This document shows positions 39,701-48,385 of a stretch of 64,000 nucleotides of DNA, piece after piece (positions within the stretch are counted from its first letter, which is position 1; every line of letters starts with the position of its first letter). The stretch comes from Sitta carolinensis. Lineage: Eukaryota; Chordata; Aves; Passeriformes; Sittidae. Position numbers and translations under genes: made by a program. The stretch is from assembly GCA_032173965.1 (NCBI GenBank), contig CM063287.1, positions 9,119,859 through 9,183,858 of the forward strand. The letters are read 5' to 3'. Under the pieces are notes generated by a model. The model was not told where the DNA came from. It made no database searches and worked only from the letters and a program-made list of their open reading frames with translations.

Positions 39701-42700
39701 CAAGTTAGCATATGGACATATGATCTGTGTTCTGATCTCCTAATCTAAAACTCAACACTGATTCTGAAAACAGCAACCTAATTAACAACTGGAGTATGAA
39801 TTGATTTTACTCCTCTAAGGTTACAGTCAAATCTCTGCAGATCTTAGCTTGCAGTAATTTTCCTTTATTTTTACTCAGTTTTATAGAAATAAAAAATTAA
39901 TGGTTAAGTTTGCAACTCTCTTAGCTGTGTAAAGTAAGAAAAAGAAAACCCATGGTTTTGCCCCTCACTCTCATTAACGTACCTGAGATGTGTCAGCCTT
40001 CCTTCTTTCCTGGTACATTTCTCCACCCAAACCAACACCCAGTTTTACAGGCTTTTGCTACCAATGATTTTTTTAACTTTAGTGCCTCTTCTTACTCATG
40101 GTTCCAAGCAGAATCATTCAACACCTACCAAACTGGTCAGGAAACTACAACTCTCACCATCAACGCTGCTTTACCAAACTCATCTCCCTAAGTTACGTGG
40201 GTGTTGGCATTTAACTGTTATTGTTTCACTCCACTCAACACATTGAAAATGTACTAAGCATACCAGCATTGTTTCAGCCTTGGCAAACAGGAGACAGCTT
40301 AATAAGTGCCACACAGGAGCACAGGGAGGAATAAGAATGCACATAGACCTTTCTTTACAGACAGCAATAGAAACAGTGCCACTACCTTTAGGTAGCTATT
40401 TCTAAGAGGTTTGTACTTGCATATATGGATAAAGACACTAATGTTGATAAGTTTTGCCTTACTTTCCACCAAGTAGTTTACATTTCTTGTGTTTGTTTGT
40501 TTTTGTTTTTTTTTAATATCAACCATCATTTGGGAGCATTTCTCAGTCAATACTTTTATTTTTATAACAAAGCTTACCAGCCAGGAGCCCTTTGTCATGA
40601 GGTTCATGAGTGCAGGAGATCTGCTCACTGCTGCAGCAGACAGAGCTGTCATGCCAATGCTGCCCGCAAAGTACATGTACGTAGACTGAATTCTGTCCTT
40701 CACATACTGTGGCCAAATACTGAAAAATAAGCAGTCATAGAAAGCTGTGCAGTTACCAAGTTCAGAATGGAGAGCAGCTAAAAACACAATCGAGCCGTTA
40801 AGCACATTCATAGCCATGGATATAAGGGAGGCTTCATAACAGTGATGTGGTCTAGGAACTTTTGCCATGAGTTTCCTTTACACTGGGGACTGAATTTGTC
40901 AATCTTGCTGATTTAATATAATGCTAATTACAAATAATGAACAAATTACATATAATGCTAACTATAATTCAATTCTAAACAGGAAGCATACATGGAAAAC
41001 AGAGTAATTAATGCTTTTAACTACAGAAAAAATAAGAGAATGGTGTGTGCATACAACAAACGGTTTCAGGTAAAAGGCCTAAGCAGCCTGCTGAGCAGCT
41101 GACAAATTGCTGAGTCACAGTGCACATGGTTATCTGACACACAGGACACAAACGTCATTTTGAGAGCTCTAACAATAGAAACAGACCTAGACAGAAGTGA
41201 GATTCTGCAGTATCATTTGCTCACTACAGACAGAAAACTTTCCCTTCTAACACTAAATTTAAACATAGTGTACATGTTTTTCCCACCTCACTCTTTTGAC
41301 CTGTTATTTAAGGCTTGTGCAGAAAAAAATTAGACACAGTTCTATTTACGACAAGCTGGTCATAGACACAAACAGCACACGTTCAGTAAAAATGCAGACT
41401 GCCACTTCCAAATACAAACTAAAGCAAAATGTCCACAACACACATTTCTCCCAAGCCCATGCTTATTACTTCCCATCTTTTAAGTCTAACTATAGTTTTG
41501 CCATCAGCCAGGGTTTTTTTGACCAAGACGCAATTCACCAAAGTTGTAAGAATACATTTATTAGATCAAAGCTTATGCCAAGATACAGTGTTTAATGGAG
41601 ACTTTAACAGATATATTAAAGTTTAATGACCAGTCTCGTAAGAACACCAGGGAAACTAGTGTTAGCAATGCTTTTCAGAAGACCACACTTCCTGTGTTAT
41701 CTTGAGCACACCTCCTAAGACAAGTTCATATACTCTTCCCATCAGACTTAGCAAAACAAACTTACTCAGGTTACTATCTAAGGCTGAATAATTCTAATTT
41801 TGCTTTAAAAACCTGCAAAGACATAGGAGGGGATTTACTCTACAGAGCTTAGAAATGCATAAGATGAAGGTACACCGGGTGATAACAGCTAAAGAAGAGA
41901 CTGCTGAAGAGGAGATGTGCTTCATTAAAGAGTTAAACCACAGTACTTACGCAGCCCTTTCAATAGCTCCAATCTCACTGGACATGCCCATGCCATAGTA
42001 GCACAGGGCTCCCAGGCCAACAGCAGCCCCTCCTGCAACAACGAATTTCCCCAGGCGATCAGCTGTGTAAAGAAATAAAAAACACACACTCTCATTAATG
42101 CTTTTTCTTGGATAGTTAACAACATCCTCAAAATGTGAATTTTGATGTATCTGCAACAGCTGCTCCACTTTACCACTCCTTAAAGCTTCACTTAATTTCA
42201 AGTCAGTTCACTACCAGTTTCAGTACTGACAAACATATATCTTTGGGAAAGTTTTAAGTTAAGGTTCAAAGATTCTCAGTATTTAAAGCAGAGCTACTCT
42301 ACCTTTAAGTGCAGTTTCTGCAGATGGCTCAAATGCTGCTTCTTTCATTTCCTGGCCAAGTTTTCCACGCCTAATACCGGTTCTTGCTCTGGTGGCATAA
42401 CTCTGTTAGATTCAGAAACAATGTAACAAATATTTAATGAAACCTAGAAGACAGTATTACCAACTTACTTGCAACACTTACAATTGTTAACTAATTTCTT
42501 ATTAATCTGTGCTTGCCTTCATACACACAAAGCAACTGTGCTCAAGGAAAAAAAGTGAACATTAAAGTTTAGGAACCTTTGTGAAAAAGTCACATACTCT
42601 AGAAGTACAGAACCAATGCAGTGAATTCCAGAAGCTGGAATTTTCAGACTTCATTTCTTCTACTCCAGTCCCACGTACTAAACACTGCCACAAGTCTCTT

Positions 42701-44061
42701 TGTTAAATACAAAAACATTATCATTCTGTTTTGTTTTTTTTTGTAAGAAAGTGTTTTGTTTTCTGCACTAAAACACTCTTTGTGCAAACATTCAATGTAA
42801 AAAAAGAAATTCTTGCACAATACTTACATTTTACAGACACAAAAGCGGGAAAAGCAGCACAAATATTTTGCTTTCAAGTCTAACCTTGATTTATAGAACA
42901 AACCTTGAATGAAGGCCTAGAAACTCAAGATTTTTAAGGTCGACAAGCTCCAAGTAATTATAGTATGCTGCTCAAAGTCTTCATAAGTGGCAAGAGCAAC
43001 ACAGAATACACTCAGATTTAAGTTCAAAAACAAATTTTCAAGTTTTCTGACCATTTTTCACAGGAATTTTTAAATCAAAATTGCATCTGAGCAGTTAAGG
43101 ACTCACATTAAGCTGTGAGTGTGTTTCAACACTAAAATACAAAACCTACAAACATTACTCTCATCAGCCATCACAACACTACAATTCAGGGGTTTACCAG
43201 AGCCTTTCAGTTTGGTTGTGTTTGGCAGCTAATGAAATACAGCCCAATGCTAGAAAACGCACACACACAAAACCCACCATGTATCTACAAACTTACAACG
43301 CTTAAGAAGGAAATACAAAGGAGGTGAAGAATTTGCCACTAGCACTTTCATCAACATGACAGAAGACCAACAACAGCCCTGAACAGTTGTGAGCTGCAGG
43401 CCAGCGACATCCTCTCTCAATGAGGAGTAAACAGTGTCTCAGGACAATGACACTGTGGTTTTTAAAAATGCTGGTTAGATCTGTGATTGTCCTGCCATAG
43501 CTCAGAAATTGCTCTAACCTAGACTACAGCTCTAAACACATGCTGCGACTAAAAAAAATGAAAAGAAAGCTTATTTTAATGTTATATTTAAGACTCTAAC
43601 TTGGGAACAGGGACACAGGACAAGAATTTCTGTTCCTCTCACCTTACCTAGTAAGGCCTGTCCATCCCTAAGTACCTCTTCTGCCCATTAATTTCAAGAC
43701 ACAAGTCACTCATTGAAACAGAAGATTTCACTTCAACTGCTCCAAAACCCTGTGTTTTGACTGAACAACCTTCTTCCTTCAGTAAATTAGAGCAGGTACC
43801 AGCAAACAAGCAGAAGGCTCATGCTCATTCATCATTCACATCAGATCCTCCAAGCGAAGTGATTCATTTGGCAGCACATTCAACCCTTTAAAACATGTGC
43901 AGTCAGGGCCACCAGAAAGAGAATTACCTTACCTGGCTAGGCTGCCACAGCCTGTATGCTTTTATACTGGAGCTCCTCAAGGCTGGGGAAGCCTGAGTGA
44001 TGGTGGGGCGGATGGTCTGGCATGGCAGTGCCCTCAGGCACACCAGCCTGGCAGCCAGCAT
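36620..44061 (-). CDS. GHITM: GHITM / TMBIM5, mitochondrial inner-membrane protein (8 coding exons, one frameshift)
   Basis: Growth-hormone-inducible transmembrane protein, a Bax-inhibitor-1 (TMBIM) family member of the mitochondrial inner membrane, linked in the literature to cristae shape, cytochrome c retention and Ca2+/H+ exchange. Coding exons on the minus strand: 44061-43933, 42402-42303, 42062-41951, 40719-40578, 39676-39568, 38452-38265, 37702-37531, 36707-36620. All have GT-AG borders and matching phases, apart from one missing base in exon 6. Allowing for that base the product is about 346 residues (human 345 as I recall it). It starts with a basic, acid-free N-terminus (MLAARLVCLR) typical of a mitochondrial presequence, followed by hydrophobic segments containing motifs such as GGAAVGLGALCYYG, AGSIGMTALS and GGLVLFGMFLLYD. 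The two aspartates matching human D294 and D325 are kept in LLYDTQ and YADTLN, at about 295 and 326. It ends in a basic SRKK. The identification is secure; intactness in the animal is not, because of the frameshift. Confidence 0.97.
37531..37702 (-). CDS. GHITM: GHITM coding exon 7
   Basis: 172 bases from acceptor cctctgcag to donor gtaagt, phase 1 to phase 2. It encodes GSMFLPSTSALGAGLYSVAV, then YGGLVLFGMFLLYDTQLVV and YGVAKYDPINA. The Asp of LLYDTQ corresponds to human D294, reported as important for the ion-exchange activity of TMBIM5. The exon is GC-richer than its neighbours (GCCGGC, TCGGTCGCG). Confidence 0.96.
38265..38452 (-). CDS. GHITM: GHITM coding exon 6, with a one-base frameshift
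   Basis: 188 bases between acceptor ttgcccag and donor gtaaga, where 189 are needed to keep frame with both neighbours. The 5' part reads GVMGAVVAPLAFLGGPLLIR then AAWYTAGIVGG in one frame. The 3' part reads LSTVAMCAPSEKFLNMGGPL in the next. The switch falls at the five-C run at 38362-38366 (five G on the coding strand; six are expected for GTC GGG GGG CTC TCA). Read literally, the protein diverges after IVGG and loses the C-terminal third, including both conserved aspartates. No other damage is seen in the gene. Confidence 0.93.
39568..39676 (-). CDS. GHITM: GHITM coding exon 5
   Basis: 109 bases from acceptor tttcttcag to donor gtatgt, phase 0 to phase 1. It encodes AIGATFAAMIGAGMLVRSIS followed by YEDSPIAKHAAWMMHS. 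It matches human TIGVTFAAMVGAGMLVRSIPYDQSPGPKHLAWLLHS, a membrane helix plus loop of the BI-1-like core. Confidence 0.95.
40578..40719 (-). CDS. GHITM: GHITM coding exon 4
   Basis: 142 bases from acceptor tttttcag to donor gtaagc, phase 2 to phase 0. It encodes IWPQYVKDRIQSTYMYFAGS and then the hydrophobic IGMTALSAAAVSRSP stretch, ending KGSWL. Near-identical to the human exon (IWPQYVKDRIHSTYMYLAGS). Confidence 0.96.
41951..42062 (-). CDS. GHITM: GHITM coding exon 3, first membrane segment
   Basis: 112 bases from acceptor ttacacag to donor gtaagt, phase 1 to phase 2. It encodes a first hydrophobic segment containing FVVAGGAAVGLGALCYYGMG, followed by a short loop ending SSEIGAIERA. The human counterpart reads FVAGGAAVGLGALCYYGLG. 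Confidence 0.95.
42303..42402 (-). CDS. GHITM: GHITM coding exon 2
   Basis: One hundred bases from acceptor ctaacag to donor gtagag, phase 0 to phase 1. It encodes SYATRARTGIRRGKLGQEMK followed by an EAAFEPSAETALK-like tail. This matches the human EYATKTRIGIRRGRTGQELKEAALEPS region, the end of the presequence and start of the mature, matrix-side N-terminus. Confidence 0.95.
42403..43932 (-). other. GHITM: GHITM intron between coding exons 1 and 2
   Basis: About 1.5 kb of AT-rich sequence with GT-AG borders. Nothing else recognised. The remaining introns (42063-42302, 40720-41950, 39677-40577, 38453-39567, 37703-38264, 36708-37530) are likewise plain. Long open frames within them, such as those near 41.3-41.6 kb, show no family resemblance. 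Confidence 0.85.
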
Positions 44062-44092
44062 GGTTGCTGAGATGACTTAACACACCGGGTCC
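43933..44092 (-). CDS. GHITM: GHITM coding exon 1 (start codon exon)
   Basis: The acceptor (tttgcag before 44092) is followed by 31 bases of 5' UTR and the ATG at 44061-44059. There are 43 codons, beginning MLAARLVCLRALPC and ending WQPSQ, then donor gtaagg; the exon ends in phase 0. The ATG sits in a fair Kozak context (A at -3 in caaccATG). The sequence is rich in Arg, Ser and Thr with no Asp or Glu, as expected of a mitochondrial targeting signal, and aligns with human MLAARLVCLRTLP. Confidence 0.95.
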
Positions 44093-45447
44093 CTGCAAAT
44101 GCATAAGAAAATGTATTTTGCTGTTTTGTTACATGATTTTCAAACAAGATACACTTACTACTTATTCTCAACTACAACAAAAGTAATAAAAAACCCAAAC
44201 CAAAAGAAAATCTGTAGTAAAAACAGTATTATCGTTGAAGTAAGGTAATAGGAGGTAAAACCTTTTTAAATACACAGTTTAACTTTGCTTTACCTGTATT
44301 TGTCTCCCAGTTCCATCAGAGACTTCTCTCTCAGAATCTACTCAAAACAGGAGCACATACCACTTTTCATATGCAAAAATTAAACCAAGACCCTTTACGC
44401 ACTTATGTTACAGTTACTTTAGCAACTAACCTTCATTTTGAGACACAACACTGCATGACTACTCTGCCCTCCAAATTTACTTAAAACTCCATATAAGTCT
44501 AAACCCAAATGAGCAAGCAGCACAATATACATGGTGGAAAATACTCGGAGAGAGATTTTAAGCCATTCTTTAAAGAACTGGTTAGCTTTAATGGGCACAG
44601 CATTCAGTCAAGGTCACAGCCCAGAACACAGGTCCAGGTGCAATTCTGACCAGACAACAGTAACACCACTCAAGGGTAAACTGACAGCATCAGCAGAACC
44701 AGCCTGTGTGTTCCACTGGTAGTATGAAAACTGCCAGCTCACTGCCACAAATGGAGCACATCATACAAAAAACCCCAAGGCCTTGGAGGCATGTGTACTT
44801 TAATTACAATTACAACCTCCGATATCACAGAACACTCCAACTATCAGGCCTTTTTTTTAAAGGATTATGTGTCCTTATGTGCACCTTATGTGTGGGTGAT
44901 CAATATAAGCTAAGAGTATTCTAAAGAAAGGCAGGTTTAAACACAAGAAACAAACACGCACAGCACTGGACGGCTGGCGTTAATCACAGAGGCGTGACAG
45001 CGAATATAATAATCCTGGCTGCTAGAAAGTCACTTTGCTCTGCAGTGCAGTTATGAAATGCTGCCTTTGTAACGAAAAGTACTTTACGAGGTACATCCCG
45101 ATTATGCCACTAAACTAAACCTTGTTACATCCCACGGCGATGATGATAAGGTCTGCAGCAACTGAGAGGCCAACGCGGTGATTTTAACTTTCCTTTTTGA
45201 GAACTGGGAACCAGAGCAAGGCACCTTCAAGCGCATTATCAAGAGCAAGGAGGGCCGAGAGTTAAAAACAGAAGAACATTCCCTCATAGTAACCGGCAGT
45301 AGCGTAACGTACAGCTGGGGAGTCACTGCCGCACCGAAGCACGCAGAACCCCTCCCAGCCCCGGCAGGGCGGCGGCCGACTCAGCCCGGGCCGGGTGCGG
45401 GCCTCTCCCGCTTTCGGCCCATGCCTGTCCCCGGCCCGTCCCCGCAC
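44093..45447 (-). other. GHITM: GHITM intron 1 (5' UTR intron)
   Basis: Region between the candidate noncoding exon and the start-codon exon. No coding exon or recognisable repeat seen. Confidence 0.5.
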
Positions 45448-45570
45448 CTGGCCCGGCCCTGGCCCGTCCCTCCCGGCCCGTCCCGCACCTGCCGCCTGCC
45501 CGTCCCGGCCCGTCCCCGCACCTGGCCCGTCCCCGCACCTGGCCCGTCCCCGCACCTGGCCGTCCCCGCG
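45436..45570. repeat. 17-bp minisatellite carrying CAG/GTGCGG
   Basis: The motif CACCTG recurs at 45445, 45486, 45519, 45536 and 45553. The last three copies are exactly 17 bp apart, with unit cacctggcccgtccccg. On the GHITM strand each unit reads GGCCAG/GTGCGGGGACG, which resembles a splice donor. The repeat therefore multiplies candidate first-exon donors. Confidence 0.8.
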
Positions 45571-45745
45571 CCTCTGCGCGCCCGCCCGCTCCGCCGCAGC
45601 CACAGGCCCAGCCCCGGCAGCGGAAGTGACGCCAGCGCCCCGCGCCCCCCCCGCGACTGGCTCGCTCCCGCCGCGTGACCCCGGGCCCGCGGGCGCCATT
45701 GGCCGGCGCAACGATGACGCGCACGCGGCCGCCATCTTTTGCCGG
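45448..45745 (-). other. GHITM: Probable noncoding first exon and core promoter of GHITM
   Basis: GHITM coding exon 1 opens with an acceptor, so an upstream noncoding exon is required, and this CpG-rich stretch is the only good candidate. On the transcribed strand it carries AAAAGATGGCGGC (YY1 type, 45740-45728), a CCAAT box (45702-45698) and GGCGTCACTTCCG (ETS/CRE-like, 45632-45621). CAG/GTGCGG donor-like sites follow, with exon ends at 45556, 45539, 45522, 45489 or 45448. The exact start and donor are inferred. There is no TATA box, as expected for a housekeeping gene. Confidence 0.5.
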
Positions 45746-45781
45746 GGCAGCGATGGTTCTGGAAGCGCGCGGCCGAGGGCG

Positions 45782-45795
45782 CCGGCAGGGGGCGC
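45782..45795 (+). promoter_or_regulatory. CTCF-like motif
   Basis: CCGGCAGGGGGCGC agrees with the CTCF core consensus CCASYAGRKGGCRS at 13 of 14 positions. It lies about 40 bases outside the YY1 element of GHITM and immediately before the CGGCT repeat. Motif match only; binding is not shown. Confidence 0.45.
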
Positions 45796-45800
45796 GCGCG

Positions 45801-45901
45801 GGCCCGGCCCGGCTCGGCTCGGCTCGGCTCGGCCCGGCCCGGCTCGGCTCGGCTCGGCTCGGCCCGGCCCGGGCTCGGCTCGGCTCGGTTCGGCTCGGCT
45901 C
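45801..45901. repeat. CGGCT/CCGGC pentamer repeat with a 30-bp perfect tandem
   Basis: About 100 bp of interspersed GGCTC and GGCCC pentamers. The 30-bp blocks 45811-45840 and 45841-45870 are identical. It lies upstream of GHITM on its transcribed strand, inside the CpG island. Such sequence is prone to length change and to assembly collapse. Confidence 0.9.
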
Positions 45902-46050
45902 TTAAGCCGGGCTGACGGGCCGTGGGCGCGGCCCTGTGTCGGTACGGGGGGAGAGGGGAGCGCTGTGCGGGTGCGGCCCTCCAGCGCCAGCCCCCTGACG
46001 GGGCCTGTGCCTCATGGCCTCTGCCGCTCTGCTGCTCGCCACCTGCGAGT

Positions 46051-47854
46051 TTGAGTTCCTCCTTCCCAGCCTGTCACAAAGCTCAGCGCCTTTGCGTTTC
46101 CCTCCCTCACAGCACAGCACTAGAAGCAGGAGGTAGATCTGCCCCTCTGAACCTCTTCGGAGTTACCTCTCCGAAGTTAGTTATCTCTCTTCCTTGTGGA
46201 TATAGTACATTCTTTAAAGCTGGTGCTCACAGGCCAGATGAGCACAGAAAACAGGGTTGTGTACATAAATTCCAAAAATGTATGCTGCCGGCTCTAATCC
46301 CAGCCTTGCAGGGCCGCTCCACAGCCCTTCCCGGGCTGAGCATTCTGTTCTGGGCTAATCTAGCTCTCTGCTGGTGGCTCACTCCAAATAGAGCGCTGAG
46401 ATTTTTCCAAGTTTAATTCTAAACTGAGCCGTAGGAAGGATAGAGCAACACATCCCTGGACTATCAAATCCTCAAATTTATACCAGATTTTGCTTTGGGG
46501 GCCCCTTTCGAGCTCCACTCTAGCCACAGCTCTGTAGTTTCTTTCAACCTTAACACTAGGTATGGCCACGGTTCTTCACTGTCAAGTAAAACAAACTGTG
46601 AAGAGTCTTGAGCAGGATTATAGACAAATAGAATAAAAAAGATGTGTTGAATATAGAATTAAATCCAGAAATAGAATGAGAGTTACAGATAATGCTTTTG
46701 AGAATTGTGAGATTAGCCCTTCTTTATCTCAGAGCCTCCTGGTTTAAACTATAAGAAAGGAAACACAGTGACCTGCTAGTTCACAAAATGAAAGTCAAAA
46801 AAGAGAGATCAGGTATGGAAGAGGTCTGAAAGTGCACCAGCATGTAAGATCTTGAGGAAGAATTTGAATTTAGAAGAATGAAGCAGAAGAATACATGACA
46901 GAAGGGTGGAAATTCCATCAGAGAAGGCCAGACCTACTGGGGTTTGAGATCTGATTCTTACTTACTCTGACACTTGTTTGCTTTCTGTTGGAGTAAGTGA
47001 AAATCCAGAGCTTTGGTGTCAATTGTATTGAGGTCTCCTACAACTCAAGGGAAAAAAAAGTCAGTTTCAGGCCATGAATAAGTTGTTTATTTAGAGACTT
47101 GTAGTGCTTATTTCAGAGTTTGTAATACTCTATAATTGTTAGGTACTAAAGGATTCATTATAATAATTAATATTTAAATTTATAATTAAGTTATTAATAG
47201 TAATAATTTATGCAAGGAATCAAATTTATCTCTTTTACTACAGCATATAATCATGTAAAGAACTCTCCTGAGACTTTCAAGTAAGATCCTCATCCTCGCT
47301 TTTCCCCAAACTGTTTCTTAAATAGGTAATTTAGTCAGAAGCAACCCAAATCTACACAGGGCCCACCCTGCAGCAAACTCAGCTGTAGAAGCCTTCCCGC
47401 AGAAATGTGCTTACTGAGAGACACTCGTTTCCTCCTCGATGGTGAGCACCTCTAAGTGCTCTAGCTGGCCAAATCCATGTGTGAGCGGGACAGCAGCGGC
47501 CTCCGATGCCCCAGGAGTTCCTCAGTTGGAAGCAGCAGGCTGGATCCTCTCTGGGGCAGGAAGGCGATGCCTTCGGTCCCCGTGCCCCCCGGTAATGCTG
47601 CCGAGCTGCTCTTTTGCGGCACCTGGAGCTCCTGGCAACAGTGCAGGAGGGATAACAGCAGCACAGAGAGCCTTGGCGGGCAGACGGCAGCCAAATGCCC
47701 ACATCAAAGCTGGCTTTGTGACCCCGGAGCAGTGCTCCTTCATGGGACCGTGCTGCCGTGCTGTTTAGCGCCGTTGTTACCCGCGTGGGGGATGGCACAG
47801 AGGTGCCCTCAGCGTTGCAGTGCTACAGAGCGCGAAGGGCTGGCAGCCGCACCA
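46051..47854. other. Flank of the GHITM CpG island, no gene recognised
   Basis: AT-rich from about 46.6 to 47.3 kb, with many TAATAAT-type stretches near 47.16 kb. It becomes GC-rich again at 47.45-47.85 kb just before the CR1 fragment. That GC-rich patch has open frames on both strands that resemble nothing known to me. Confidence 0.5.
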
Positions 47855-48385
47855 GGTGGCTGTGCTGCCTTCCAGGGGGAACTCGACTGGCCGGAGAATT
47901 GGGCAAGCAGGAATGTCGTGCGCTTCAGCAAAGGGAAGTGCAAAGCCCTGCACGTGGGGAGGAGCAGCCCCATCCACCAGCACAGGCTGGGGCGCTCCAG
48001 CTGGGGAGTAGGAAGATGCAGGCACACTGCAGAGAGTCCACAGGGGCAGGCTGAGAACGGGGGGCTGCTCCATCAGAGCAGACAGCTTAGGGCACTTTGT
48101 CAGTGTGTGTAAATAGCTGATGGCAGGGAGCAAAGGAGCCAGACTCTTCTCAGTGATTTCTGGTGACGGGACAACAGGCAATGGACCTAAACTGAAATAT
48201 AAGACTTTTTTTAAAAATAAGAATGTTTTTGTGTTTTTTTTTTTTTTTTTTTTTTTTTTTCTTTTTTACTGTCGGGGTGGTTGAACAGTGGGACAGAACA
48301 TAGTCCTGAGCAACTTGCTTATGCAGGAGAGTTGGGCTGGATCATCTCCAGATGTCCTTGTCAACCTTAGGTATTCTATGAGTCT
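47855..48385 (+). mobile_element. CR1 LINE fragment with internal gap
   Basis: The 5' part (gggggaactcgactggccgg, then agtgcaaagccctgcacgtg gggagg) matches the end of CR1 ORF2. The middle (agactcttctcagtgatttc, gacgggacaacaggcaatgg) matches the next part. It ends gttgggctggatcatctcca gatgtccttgtcaacc with attctatgag. Consensus sequence is missing between the first and middle blocks. A 27-T run at 48234-48260 lies inside the element. Confidence 0.85.
48234..48260 (+). repeat. Poly(T) run, 27 bases
   Basis: Uninterrupted T run inside a CR1 fragment, following a shorter T-rich stretch from 48206. Confidence 0.9.

Larger units (their letters stand above)
45330..46050. promoter_or_regulatory. CpG-island promoter of GHITM
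   Basis: The only long GC-rich, CpG-dense stretch in the window. It holds the YY1-, CCAAT- and ETS/CRE-like motifs of the GHITM core promoter and a CTCF-like site. Islands of this kind often fire in both directions; a plus-strand transcript towards 46 kb is possible, but no plus-strand gene could be recognised. Confidence 0.75.

Noticed and set aside
40299..40868. 189-codon minus-strand open frame containing GHITM exon 4
   Set aside because: Only 40719-40578 is coding; the rest is intron reading through both splice sites.
45178..46054. Long open frames on both strands in the CpG island (up to 219 codons)
   Set aside because: GC-rich repeats have few stop codons. The products are Pro/Arg/Ala/Gly runs following the pentamer and 17-bp repeats.
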